Assembly: GCA_003049485.1 (NCBI GenBank)
Contig: PYST01000006.1
Location: forward strand, 62,001 to 126,000
DNA: 64,000 bases
Direction of reading: 5' to 3'
DNA from: Ophioceras dolichostomum
Lineage: Eukaryota; Ascomycota; Sordariomycetes; Magnaporthales; Ophioceraceae
Shown here: positions 22,196 through 33,801 of the stretch, in pieces
How positions within the stretch are numbered: position 1 is the stretch's first letter
Layout of the letters: each line of letters begins with the position of its first letter
Translations under genes and position numbers: made by a program
Notes under the pieces: generated by a model
Databases searched by the model: none
Told to the model about the DNA's origin: nothing
The model's input: only the letters and a program-made list of their open reading frames with translations

Positions 22196-25056
22196 CCGTT
22201 GCGGGCGGTCGGGGTTTTCGGGGACCCCAACAGCGAGGCGTTGACAGCCTGACCCGGTGGCCCATTCCGCATGGAAATGGCTTGAAACCCGTCCCATCGG
22301 CCGTTCTGGAAGCGGTTGGTTACGCTGCTTTTGGAGAGACAAAAAAAAAAAAGAAAAAACCTTGAGTCCCGATATTATTCGTTCCTCGCGCGGACGTAGG
22401 TCTTACCTGTCCTACGGTGAATATCTCATCAATGTTGAGTCAACATACCGTATCTTCGGCGCCGTATCTCGTACCGGGAGGCGAGAAAAGAAAATAATCA
22501 AAACATGATCGAGTGCACTACGACACAACCTTCTTGATTGAGTGTGCAGAAAAATGCAGAAAAGTGCAGATTACTCGGCGTCACCACTCTCGCCATTGAC
22601 CAAACAGGTTCAGTCAGTTCCGTCAGCTGAACTGGGGATCTTGGTAACCATCTCTTGTGTGGAAAGTGGAGATCAGCAACACTATCGACGGCACAGTGCG
22701 AGGTGGAGTTGATGAACAGAGGGCAAAGCGATGCCCAAGGTCTTTGTGCAGCAGTGCCCTCCAGAGGAAAAGGAGACCCCGAAGCCCCCCTCTCTCGCCC
22801 CCTCACGTCCGCGCTCTCCGAACTGGCACACCCATTGCAAAAATAGCTGGAGCAGCCACAACTCGCAAGGGGGTGGCTGTCGGATGGCCGCCTCGACAAG
22901 GTTCCGACTTGCATGCCAGGATGATGTCGATAGCCCTCGAGTCGCCCGCAGTATTGCCTCCAAAGCAACTGAATTGGCGCAGCACGAAGATGACCTGCGA
23001 GGGCGACCATAACCACGATTCATTCCGTTGGCAGCCGAATAGCCGCTCAGATGAGAGAAAAGAAAAAAATGGCCGAGGCCTCGCCGCGCCACGTCCGTCC
23101 GAGCAAATACAGCAACCAGGTATTTGTTTGCAACTTTTGCATGCTGTTTGTACCTACCATAGGGTCCCGGATCGCCCTAAATGGCGTCCCCTTGGTCGAC
23201 GGGACCCGCGACCAGTTAGCGGGAAAAGGAGGCCCAGCCAGACCGCGTCCCAAAGGCACTGGGACCCCTGGATCGGGGGGAGAGGGTGGTTTGAGCATTC
23301 TGAAACCCACAAGAGACGGCTCAGTCGAGCAAGGCTGGGGCGGGCAGAAGGCCAGTGCCTCGGGCCCCTTCGATGCAACATCGCGGCCAGGTAAAACAAT
23401 CCAGCCGGAGCCGCTCTCCTTCATGTCGGCTTTTATCACAGTGGTTATGTAGTGGCGGGGTTTGTCATGACTCTCTCCAGTGCGTTTCTCCTCCCTTCTC
23501 CGAAGAAGAAGATGGGATGGATTCCTGAGGCGCGAGGAGTAATGAAGAGTTGGGACGTTTTTTGCCTTGCGGCCGTTGGTGTCAAATATGCTTATTTTTC
23601 TTTATTCTGGGACCGCAACGAGCTCGGGCTTGTTCTAGCGCTCCGCATGTGCTGGCGGCGTTCGCGCACTGAGCTTCAGTTTGTGTGCTTGTTGTCGATG
23701 TTATGTGGTAGATGCTGGTGCTCAACTCAACATGCAATGCTCAATTGTAATCATGAGCTTTTTGAGGCGGCTCGATATAGTATTAGCTGCGAGTTCCTAT
23801 ATACTTCTGCTGTTGCTGCGCACATCACTGCGACGCTGACGAGGATTTCCAGGCGAGCTGAGAAGGGGTCAAAGCCACAGGGTCTAGAGGTGGAGGGTAT
23901 TTCTCGAAACGCGGCACCTTCTTCTATGATGATGTCGTCGTCCATGAGGCTCGAATTACTTTACTGTAACCGAGGAGATAGGCGCTTGTGCAGCACGTTA
24001 TCTGTTCCTAACTGGGTTTTATTTCAGGCTGTATTCCTGCAGATGGAGAACGTCGGATGTTGGCGAGGACGGCAGATAACATTATGGAGAGTAGTGGAGG
24101 ACGAAGCGCGGGCGCGGGCAGGCAAGCAGATCCACTAACAGGAACTCACAGCTCACAGCTCTCGATGATAATCCGAAGCTTACTGTGCGAGTGCGATGCG
24201 CCGCCAAAAGAGAGACAAGAAGGTGTCAAGAAACAGGAGCATAGAGATCCTAATTGCTACGCGATTACTGGCAATGGTTAGGAGTCCCATGCATCAGATA
24301 CCGGGCATCCGTCTTCCAGTTCAGAGACGGAGATCAAGAAACAAGCACCCAACAACTTTGCTTCCATCCCGTGTTCGTAAAAACACGAGGAAGCAAAATG
24401 CAATATGTTAGGGAAATACTTGTGTCTACACTGACCCTTAGCCTCAAAACAAGGTCTCCTTTTAGCTGGTCGGGCACAAACCTCAACGGGTGCGATTCCC
24501 GAAAAGAAGCACTGTGTCATGGGTAATGCAGCACGCTTCCCCTGCCGAATGCCTTTGAATCTGGAATTAGCACCCTGGTTGAGCACACACTTCACTCACA
24601 GCCCCCCCACCACCTGCCGGGCTAGCGTTCTCTCTTCACTTCTCTCACAGCACCAGTAAGAGGGGCCCCTGAACCTTGTTTGCTCGCAACATTGAACCAG
24701 TCGCTGACCCGCGACTTCTGCTTGTGTGTGCTGTGCTCTCCTCTCCTCGACCGCTCTTCCCCTTCCCTTCTTTCAGCTACGCAAAACATTTCCCTTTCAG
24801 CCCGCCGACGAGCGTGATTCCCTGCCTCGTCTTTTCTTTCACAGCATTGTAATTATTTTTTTTTCTTGCCTCCCCCCATTCTCCTACGCGATTATACTAG
24901 CACTGCGGACTTGCTGCGTTGCTACTTGACCATTCGTTTTCCTTCGCCGACGATTCGCTTTTACATGTCGAGCCCCCCTCTCTTTTACTCAATAACGCTC
25001 GTTTCGCGACCGACGACACCCATGGACTGCGTAACAGAGCCTTTACTTCTTTAGTT

Positions 25057-28000
25057 ATGTTCCTTTCGAGGGCCTTCACGGCCGCTCTCGCCGTAGTCGT
25101 CGGCTTTCTCTCACAAACTAGCATAGGTAGGTCACTACATTATCCCGCCGCAGTGTCTCCCAGGGTTTTCTCGGTCTACGAGGGGCCAACAGAGCTCCAG
25201 CTTCCCTCCGGCCTCGAGTTGGACCACAAGCCAACCCTCCTCAAGAGCGTGCACGACATCTCGTACGACGAGCGAGAAGGCGCATACGTTCTCGTTGAAG
25301 GACAACAAACAGTTGGCGCATGGCTTTGGGATTGATTGCTTTTTGTTGGCTGGTCTCTTGTGTGAAGAGACGGCCAGAGCGTTGGATCTTTAACTGTGTG
25401 GGACGCATACTGAGACGTCCCTCCCTCCCATCGCACAGCAACCTCAACAGAGAGGAATCCTTTAAGAGATGTCACGCGAGCCGACGATCCGGTCCTACAC
25501 ACGAACACGCAGTCGAGGAGAGTACACGCTCTCTCGTCGTTCGAGCTCTCGTTCGTCATTCGCGACCGACAGCAAAGGGTGCGGCTCACACTCGCGCCGA
25601 ACCACGACATCCTCGCGCACGATGCGGTGGTGCAATACCTGGGGCCCGACGGGGTCGTGCACACCACGGAGCCGATCGACCGCATGGAGCACAAGATCTA
25701 TCAGGGCAGCGCCTTTGTGCAGCGGGAGGGCCACACCGAGTGGACCAATGTCGGCTGGGCCCGCATCAACGTCCACCGCGACGGCGTGCATCCGATCTTC
25801 GAGGGCGCCTTCCGCATAGACGGCGACGACCACCACATCCAGACGGACGCCAACTACCGCCAGTCGAAGCTGCGGGCCGACCCGGACATCGATTGGGCTG
25901 CGGATGACTACATGGTCGTGTGGAGGGACTCGGACGTGATTGGGGATGCGGAGCTGTTCGACAGCATCAGGGGTATTGGTAGCGAGGATGATGGGCCCAG
26001 TCACGGCGAGCTGAGGAGACGGCTGGCCGAGGCGGAGACGCGGTCGGCGCTCTGCTCCTCGGACACGCTGGACTTCAACATGGACCAGGCGCACCCGGTC
26101 TACCAGGGCCTAGATGTACGGTCTGAGGCCGAGCGGGCCGCAGACCTAGAGATGGAGGGGATGCAGATGTCGCCCGTGCCACGGGGCCTACTCCTAGGGC
26201 GGCAGGATTCGAACGACGCGACGACGATCGGCAATGGCGCCGGCGTCAACCTGGCGTCGACCATCGGGTCCACGGCGGGCTGTCCAACAACACGCAAGGT
26301 GGCGCTGCTGGGTGTGGCGACGGACTGCACCTACAGCCAGAAGTTCAACTCGACGGCGTCGATCCGGGCCAACATCATCCAGCAGATCAACTCGGCGTCG
26401 GCGCTGTACGAGAGCACGTTCAACATCTCGCTGGGGATCCAAAACCTGACCATCAGCGAGGCGGCGTGCCCGGCACGGGCGTCGACGCAGGCGCCCTGGA
26501 ATGTCGACTGCAGCAACGACGTGACGATCACCAACAGGCTCAGCTTGTTCTCGGAGTGGCGCGGCGCCTTCACCGACACCAACGCCTTCTGGACGCTGCT
26601 GACGACGTGCCACACGGATGCCGCCGTGGGGCTGGCCTGGCTGGGCCAGCTGTGCGTCCAGGGATCCCAGAAGGGCTCCAATGCGAACGCTAACCAGACG
26701 ATCGCGGCGGCCAACGTGGTGGTCAAGACGTCGACGGAGTGGCAGGTCATCGCGCACGAGATCGGCCACACGTTCGGCGCCGTGCACGACTGCGTCCCGA
26801 CGACGTGCAGCGACGGCACCGTGACCAAGCAGCAGTGCTGCCCGCTCAGCGCGTCGTCGTGCGACGCCAAGTCGCAGTTCATCATGAACCCGTCGACCGG
26901 CTCGTCCATCACGCGCTTCTCGCCCTGCTCCGTCGGCAACGTGTGCTCGGCCATCGGCCGCAGCAGCGTCAAGTCGGGCTGCCTGGCCAGCAACAAGGAC
27001 GTGACGACCATCACGGGCAGCCAGTGCGGCAACGGCATCGTCGAGTCCGGCGAGGAGTGCGACTGCGGCGGCACCGACGGCTGCGGGTCCAACCCTTGCT
27101 GCAACCCGACGACCTGCAAGTTCACGACGGGGTCCGTGTGCGACCCGGGCAACGAGGAGTGCTGCACGGCGCAGTGCAAGTTCGCCGGCGCCGGCACCAT
27201 CTGCCGCGCCAGCACCGGCGTGTGCGACCCGGCCGAGACGTGCACCGGCACCACGGGCGTGTGCCCGCAGAACACGTTCGCGCCCAACGGGCAGTCGTGC
27301 GGCGACGGCGGCGGGCTGCAGTGCGCGTCGGGCCAGTGCACGTCGCGCAACCAGCAGTGCCAGACGCTGATGGGCTCGCTCACGACGAGCAACGACACGT
27401 ACGCCTGCTCCGCCTCGGGCTGCCAGCTCAGCTGCGCGTCGCCCGAGTTCGGAAAGGACATGTGCCTGACCATGAACCAGAACTTCCTCGACGGGACGCC
27501 CTGCCAGGGCGGCGGGCGTTGCAACAACGGTGCCTGCGACGGCAGCTCGTTCGCGACCGAGATCGTCCAGTGGATCAACGACAACAAGGCCATCTTCATC
27601 CCCGTCGTGTGCGTCGTCGGCGGGCTCGTAATCGTCGCCGTCGCCGTGTGCTGCTGGACCTCGATACGCCGCAGGAGGCGGAGGAAGGCGAGGGCCGCGG
27701 CCGCGGCGATCAGGAACGCCAACCGGAAGCCGAAGCATCCGAAGCCGCCGAAGAAGCCGTCGGATTCGACGGTGCCGCTGGCAGGGTTTTACGGCCCCGG
27801 CGCCAACGGCAGTCGCGAGAGGGATGTCGGTCGCGGAAACGCCTACTCCGAGAACGACCGGCAGAACAGGAACGGGAGCACGGGTAGCGTGGGCATGGGC
27901 ACCGTGCCGTACCCGCCTCCGGTCGCAGCGGGCACGGCGTCTCCCGCGGCCGCCGCGGCGGCCTCGAGGGGATCGCCCGGTAGGGGAGGAGACAGAAGCA

Positions 28001-28140
28001 GAGACAGAGACAGAAGAGGAGGAGGAGGAGGGGGAAGAGAAGGAGGGGGTGGGGGTCACCGCTTTGCGTCACCTAGGGCTTCGCCTTCCCCGCAAGGGTG
28101 GAGTGGTCCGCCTAGGTCATTCAGCGCTAGGTACGCGTAG
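25057..28140 (+). CDS. Membrane-anchored ADAM metalloprotease with disintegrin domain
   Basis: A type I membrane zinc protease that would shed or process surface proteins. Model: exon 1 25057-25126, exon 2 25439-28140, 923 aa. The signal peptide is at the start (FTAALAVVVGFLS). The prodomain runs from ERNPLRDVTRADD. The reprolysin catalytic site is HEIGHTFGAVHD at about residue 463, with all three zinc His, the Glu and the following Asp. The Cys-rich disintegrin region begins CGNGIVESGEECDC at about 552 and runs to about 664. One TM helix lies at about 740-762 (IPVVCVVGGLVIVAVAVCC), then a stop-transfer RRRRRRK and a Gly/Arg/Pro-rich cytosolic tail. The main doubt is the 312-nt first intron (GTAGGT...CACAG), which is partly open in frame. 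An in-frame upstream ATG at 24919 would hide the signal peptide, so I prefer 25057. Confidence 0.9.
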
Positions 28141-28261
28141 ACGCGCGGTTTTTGCATAGCCCCCTCCCCGCGCTTGTTCTTTTCTCTTTTTTTTTTGCCG
28201 GTCCGGTTTTCAACTGGTCTCGATGCCGTTATGGCGTGCGTGGGTTGGGACGGGTTATCTT

Positions 28262-28295
28262 CTTGGCTTGGCTTGGCTTGGCTTGGCTTGGCTTG
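28262..28295 (+). repeat. CTTGG pentanucleotide run
   Basis: About six perfect copies of cttgg lie 120 bp after the ADAM stop codon, in the probable 3' UTR. Confidence 0.9.
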
Positions 28296-28893
28296 TCTTT
28301 CTCATTGGGTTTGTGGCTCTGGCTATAAGCATTGGAAATGGAGTTCTTGAGTGTCTTTTGCTCTTTCCTATTACCTAGGTATGGTCCTTGGTCGTTTTGG
28401 CTTGTCTCTTTTTTTTTGCTGCCCCCCTCTTGTATTACGGCTTGGAAACTCACTACACTACTACCTATAGGGGGGTTGCTCCTGTGTGTATCATGGCTTA
28501 CTTGCTTCTCTTTGGCTTTAAAGCCTGTGATTAATTCGTACATAGCAAAGTCGGTCCGGTCGGTGGGGTGGTGGAAGAAGGGTGCGAGAGAACAAGAATT
28601 AGGGGTGGTGGTGGTACGGATAAGGACGGAACGTGTATGTCTCATCATCCTTCTTCCCTTCCTTTCATCCAACCAAGATGCCTATATGAGTCGGTTCGGA
28701 TGGATGCTTTGTTTCTTGTGTGTGTGCGTTCCGCTTCGCTCCGTTTTGTCTCGCTGTTGCTCGTGCTCGGCCCTCGACGGGTCGACCGACTGAGACATCC
28801 CCATCCTCCTCCCCATTGCCCTTGCCCCTGCTTGTGGCCCTTTGCTCTTTCTCTTCGCTGTCCTGCTCAATTTCGCGTTCTCCATTGTGTTCC

Positions 28894-28913
28894 GATGGAT
28901 GGATGGATGGATG
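28894..28913 (+). repeat. GATG tetranucleotide run
   Basis: Five GATG-phase units occur in the ADAM / unknown-protein convergent spacer. Confidence 0.85.
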
Positions 28914-29588
28914 TCTTACACCTTTCGTAGCGCCTCGGATTTGCGCATGATCTCTTTTTTTTTATGTTCATACCTATGGACCACGTTCCGGATGAGCGCA
29001 TACTGCACCAGTCCCGAAGAGAGGGAACGGATACCTCGGAGATGTTTTGTTAGCTCGACGATATATACCTTAGAAACCCGGACAAGCTGGCAGGTCGGGT
29101 GGCTTCATCATCAAATATCAGCATCAATCATCACAACCACAAACGAGGCCTCCTGGAATGTACGTATATGCGTCTGTGAATACTGGACCAAGTAGCCTCA
29201 TTCATCTACATTTGTTCCTCTGATTGAGGGCAGGTGCAAGTCAACGCGTGCGAAGTGAGCAATTCTATCATTGCCTCCCCTTAACGAAAATAGCATTGCT
29301 GAATGACTGCCGCCGCCCGCCGGTTCGGTTCGGTCCAGTCCATCACCTCCGATGCCAGCCAGCCCTTCGTTTGTTTGTCCTCCTCCGGTCCTTGTCCATT
29401 GTTGGTCGCGCAAAAGAATAAAGAAAAGAGTAAGGAAAATATGTCTATAGTCGTGGCGAAAATCATGTCGCTGGGGATATATATATGGGTGGTGTTTGTT
29501 GTTCATTCTTGATTATGTTCGGTACGGTGTCCTCTATCCCTCGTACTCTCGGACGCTTCCCTTCTGCCCCATTCTCATCGGCATCCTT

Positions 29589-30379
29589 TTAGCGCCCTGG
29601 TGGTCTGCCCTTCCCCTTTTTCTTGTCGCCTTCTTCGTCGTAGCCGCACATCATGGTCATGAAGCGAAGACGGGTGGCAGGGATGCTCTGTATCAAGAGG
29701 GAAAGAAGGAAAGATATTTTAAGTTAGGTAGGCGAGCAAGTACAGGAAGGACAACGAAAGGAGCGAGGGAGGAGGTAAAACGAAACAAGAAAGCAGTAGA
29801 TAAGAAAAACTCACGTCGCCACTTCGCTGAGCGTGTATCATCAGCAGCTCTGGGCTGTCGAGCACGGCGGCCGCGACGTTGCGCCTCTCGATCTTTTGGT
29901 GCGTCTCCTTTGTCTTCCGTTTTCTGCAGGTTGAGGGTTAGCTACCGTCTAAGCGATGAAGCGGGGTAAGTTTGGTAGGGGAGAACTCGAACTCACGCCA
30001 TCGAGCCCAGGAAGGGAAAACTGATGTTCTCGGATCCGGAGTCGGGCTCGTACGGGTCCTTCCCCCGGGATTGCCGCTCTCGCATCTCGGGAGTGAACTG
30101 GGGACCACTGTCGACGGTACTGCCGAGCGGCGCCATCGTCGACGAGATGCCCTGGCCCTGTGGTCTCTGCTGATTGTAGGGGGACTGGCTTTGTGAGGGG
30201 TAGTTTGATGATGGGTGTTGGTGGCTGGAGCTCTGATGATATGCGGGACTGCTGCTTCCTCCGCCGACTCCTCCACCACCACCACTACTACTACCTCCCG
30301 TGGCTCCGACTCCTCCTCCCCCCTGTGCTGCACTTCCTCCGGCGCCCGAGTTGCTGCCGGAGCCGTAAACGCCAGACAT
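29589..30379 (-). CDS. Small protein of unknown function, Gly/Ser-rich N terminus and compact C-terminal module
   Basis: I do not recognise a named family. Exons 30379-29997, 29923-29815 and 29687-29589 give 196 aa; both junctions have GTGAGT donors and CAG acceptors and close in frame. Residues 1-75 are low complexity (runs of Gly/Ser/Gln, start MSGVYGSGSNSG). After TPEMRERQSRGKDPYEPDSGS comes a dense C-terminal module spanning the introns: KRKTKETHQKIERRN, VAAAVLDSPELLMIHAQ, SIPATRLRFMTMMCGYDEE, ending in a Lys/Gly tail. The module looks like a folded, conserved domain because only one frame reads well across both introns. There is no signal or membrane segment; the basic KRKTK patch could be a nuclear signal (inference). 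Confidence 0.78.
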
Positions 30380-33300
30380 CCAAGCTGCTAGTGGTTTTGG
30401 TACGCTTGTCTTCGCCGCAAACCCTGGTGATGATGACCTGCGTCCTCTTGATATGACTGTTCAACTGTGTCGGCAGGAGCGGGCAGAGACGGACAGGAAC
30501 GGGGTGTTCGCAAATCTAGAGAGGATAACAGTTATTAGATGCCAGGTACCAGATGCCAGTCAGGCGAGATTCCTTTTTATTGCTTTGAAAATGGTGGTGA
30601 TGGTGTTGTGTGTTGATGAAATGGTGGGGCGCCATGTCACTGCCAGCCTGCCTGCCTTCAAGATGTTTACTCCCCTACCAGGCTACGTAAGGTAGGTACG
30701 CTAGGTTGGTAGATACCCGTAACCCGTAGGTAGGTGCGTAGGTGGTAGGGTCCTGCCTCTAGCTTTGCACTCGATGGAGGCAGTAACGTCTTGGGCGTAT
30801 CGTCTTGGGATGGTGAATAGGAGACCGGTGTGCCAGTGCAACTAGGCCAGAGAATTATGGGCATGGTCGAAGACGACGGAAGGACAGGAATGAATAGGTA
30901 CCTACCTTGGGTAGACCCAGTGTGGAGGTACCACCTACTAGCCTCTTGAGGTACTAGGATAGAAATGGTGAGCCGAAGCTTATTCGGACGTGCATGCATT
31001 ATATAGGTACCAGGGCATGACAGGTTGCAGGCCCTACCCTGTACATACCCAGCTAGGTGTGTACGATAAATATAGGTTAGGTTCGCAGATAGGAGACGGG
31101 ATAGATGGACAGCAGGGCAACAGGGCAACAGGGCAGGCAGCACAACGACAAGGACGGCAGGATGGCGGGACAGAAGGACAGAGGAGCAACACCCACCCGG
31201 AACCCAAGACCCAGTACCAAGAACAAAAATGCCCAGAATTCCCACGACCGTTGGCCTCACCGCAACACTCTTCGGTCTCTCTCTTTATTTTTTGCCCTTT
31301 TGTCTTTGTCTCGGCCGGGACAACTCACAGCTGCACAGCAGGTCGGCTGCACAAACTGCACGAGCTGCACCAGCAGGGGAAGGGGGGAGCGACGGGGTAT
31401 CGTGTGACTGGTCGAGATGGCGATAGAGATGGCCCCGGCGGACGGGGTGGGGGTGTGTGAGCCCAGCTGCAGGTGAGTTGCAAGCGAGTTGTAAGTGAGT
31501 GAGTGAGTTGAGTCGAGTCTAACCAAGACCGATGAGGGGTGCGTCTCGAAGGTGGGCAGCGAGTGAGCCAAAGAACCATGCAGTGAGTGAGTGAGTGATA
31601 CAGGCTTTGTGGAAACTTGAGGAAACGAAGCGCTGCAGCGAGTGACCAGCGGCGGCAGGCAGGCCACTCAGGGCTGCTGCTTCCTGCTGATTGCTGCTGT
31701 CCAATGTTGCTCCGATGCTGCTCCTCGAAGGTTGCTCGTCACAGGTTGATGTGATTTAGCAAAAGCAAGCTCGATATGTTTGCTGTCATGTTGTACATGC
31801 GGCCTGAAGTGGGATTTTGTGGAACGCAAGGGAGGGAACAACAGGACACACAGCAGCTGGTTCAATGAACTGTCCAACCAAAAAAGAGAAGAGACAAAAA
31901 CCGACGGGTCTATTTCGTTGAGGACGATGTGATGGCTTCTTGTTGAGTGAGACGAGACATATTGGAGGAGAACCTGAATTTTGAAATTTGACTTGTTTTT
32001 TTGGGTTTGTTTTTCGTTCTCTTCTTCCCCTTTCCTTTTGATCGTTGCCTCTTTTTCCCCCCCTCATGAGTGGTGTTGTCAAAAGCAACCCACCATCACA
32101 TGACGCCCCCAACGTGCAGTTCTGCATCGTTGGGTCCAGTGTTGGGGGATATTTGATATTTGGGAAGGGTGAGATGACCTTTCACCCCATCGCATCAAAG
32201 CAAAAAAAGAAACGAAACACTGCAAGACGAAGCGAGACGAGAATCCCTTTTCTTTCTTCTTTTCTTCTTGCTCCAATATTCCTCCTCCAGCCATACGGAA
32301 TACTACTTCGCTTATTCCTCTACAGCTCTTAGCTCTTTCGTGATCCCCGCGCCGGTGAGTGTGATGTGTGTGATCCACTTACCTGCCACCCCCTCTTTTT
32401 TCCCTCCATCTCGCGATAACGTTCTGGACTAGCCAGTCTGGTCGGTATTTTAGTCCCACGAGTCCCACGAGTCCACCCACAGTCCACCCACAACGGATCG
32501 ACCGCCGTCAGTAATGTTCATGCTCGGTTACGCAACGGACATCAGACACACACCCCGCGTTCTTGGACTGGAGGAGGGACAGGGGAATCTCTGAGACCGG
32601 AGAGAAGGGAAAGACATGCCGGCGCGGGGAGTAAATCCCCCAAACAACCCCTCCCAAGTCCACATCGACATTTCCTCCCCCTCTCCTTCTCCTTGATTCT
32701 CGTTAGTTCTCATTGGCTTCGTTTGGCTTCTTTGGCCTCGTTGAACCGAAGTCGGCTGCATCTTCCCTTCGATTGGGTTGGGTTCTCGCACTCCGTTCCG
32801 GTTCTGTTGGGAAGCTGGACGTGGTTGTTATCAAACTGTTGAAGGTACTCAGCTTGTACCTCTTACCCAGTCCAAGCGATGTCCACGTCACCGAGCAGCT
32901 AATACCAATCCGTATTACTTGCTCTCGGCGATATAGCTCTCCAGCCAAGTATGGAAGAGGAGTAAGGTTGTACATGTACCTTAGGTACCTACCAGCCAGT
33001 CAGTCGTTGAGTTGACTTCTAGGATACCGAGTATACCGAGCTTGAGCCCGATCTAGAATAGCGGGCGGCTCTCGTCAGACAAGCAGCAGCATTTTGCTAT
33101 CTATCGCTACTCGCGGCTCGGCGCCCTTGTCTTGGAAATAAAAACCCCCGTCCTGCTTGAACGTGACATGTCTCTTTATCATCGAGTCGTGATCTTCGGC
33201 CCGCTCGCGTCAGATTGCATCACCCCTGGACTTGCCAACTGACTCGATAGATACCAGACAGGCAGTCGAGACCCTGGGGTCCCTCGAGGCTTATGTCGAT

Positions 33301-33801
33301 TGGCTGAGGCAGACAGGGAAGAGTGAAAAGTACATGACTCTAGCCGAATTTGGGAGAGCGTGGCGGGCCAGGGCTGCGGAGGGGGGTTTCGGCCAAGTTG
33401 ATGGTTCACCAGTGATGGGCGAGGAGCGATGAACAGCTGCACGTTGGATCACAACAGGTGTGAGGTAAGCCGAATAGGGACGAGCCAAGGCAGGGGCCTC
33501 GCTATATTCGGTTCCACTCCAGACAAGATATTTCGCCGAGCCCCCCTGGCTAATGTTGTCCATCCCACTACGATGGTGTGCAGATTTGGTATCAACAACA
33601 GAAGAAGAGAGTACCTGAGATAAAGATACAGGTACTTATGTGGACGCGAGTGGCTGCCCTCCTACTGGGACAACTAGCTGACACGAAGAAGAGAGATAAA
33701 TCACACGCCAACTCAAGTATCCTCACCCCTCCCCCATCATCCCCCATCATCATCATCAATCTATCTCTCGCCTTCCTCTCCCTTCTCCCCTAACACCACC
33801 A
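30380..33801. other. 3.4-kb spacer
   Basis: The spacer holds the promoter of the 196-aa gene and the 3' side of the transporter. It is rich in TAGGTACCTA-type motifs (about 30547, 30897, 31005, 32978) and short repeats such as agggcaac near 31105. One compact open frame at about 33193-33432 is listed separately. Nothing else can be supported. Confidence 0.45.
33193..33432 (+). pseudogene. Possible coding remnant
   Basis: The frame is open from just after a stop at 33190-33192 to the TGA at 33430-33432, with no good ATG at its start. It reads as ordinary protein (AVETLGSLEAYVDWLRQTGK, LAEFGRAWRARAA). It may be the last exon of an uncalled gene, a relic, or chance. I see no convincing upstream exon. 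Confidence 0.22.

Larger units (their letters stand above)
21126..25056. other. 3.9-kb spacer between facA and the ADAM gene
   Basis: No gene can be supported. The spacer holds a purine-rich GGAAGACGGAC array just after facA, a 24-nt palindrome (21693-21716), a 21-bp-stem inverted repeat (21806-21871) and a GGTGG-rich tract (22105-22195). Two + strand open frames of 245 and 228 codons (22657-23394 and 23452-24138) have erratic composition and no motif. About 24620-25050 is C/T-rich and probably the ADAM 5' leader. Confidence 0.5.
28141..29588. other. Convergent 3' spacer with microsatellites
   Basis: Both neighbours end here. A CTTGG pentamer run (28262-28295) and a GATG tetramer run (28894-28913) are present. 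Open frames such as 28332-28793 are Cys/Leu-rich from T-rich DNA and are not called. Confidence 0.5.

Noticed and set aside
22657..23394. 245-codon + strand open frame
   Set aside because: Mixed Arg/Pro/Ser composition, no hydrophobic core, no homology I recognise, and overlapping open frames on both strands; likely chance in GC-rich spacer.
23452..24138. 228-codon + strand open frame
   Set aside because: Cys/Trp/Met-rich, irregular codon use and no motif; treated as chance.
24480..24500. tRNA T-arm-like gggtgcgattccc
   Set aside because: No matching acceptor stem, D-arm or anticodon arm is found on either side.
26331..27722. 463-codon - strand open frame
   Set aside because: Second antisense shadow of the same ADAM exon in another frame.
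26194..28059. 621-codon - strand open frame
   Set aside because: Antisense shadow of the ADAM exon 2. The composition is Arg/Ala/Val low-complexity and the + strand protein has clear catalytic and Cys motifs.
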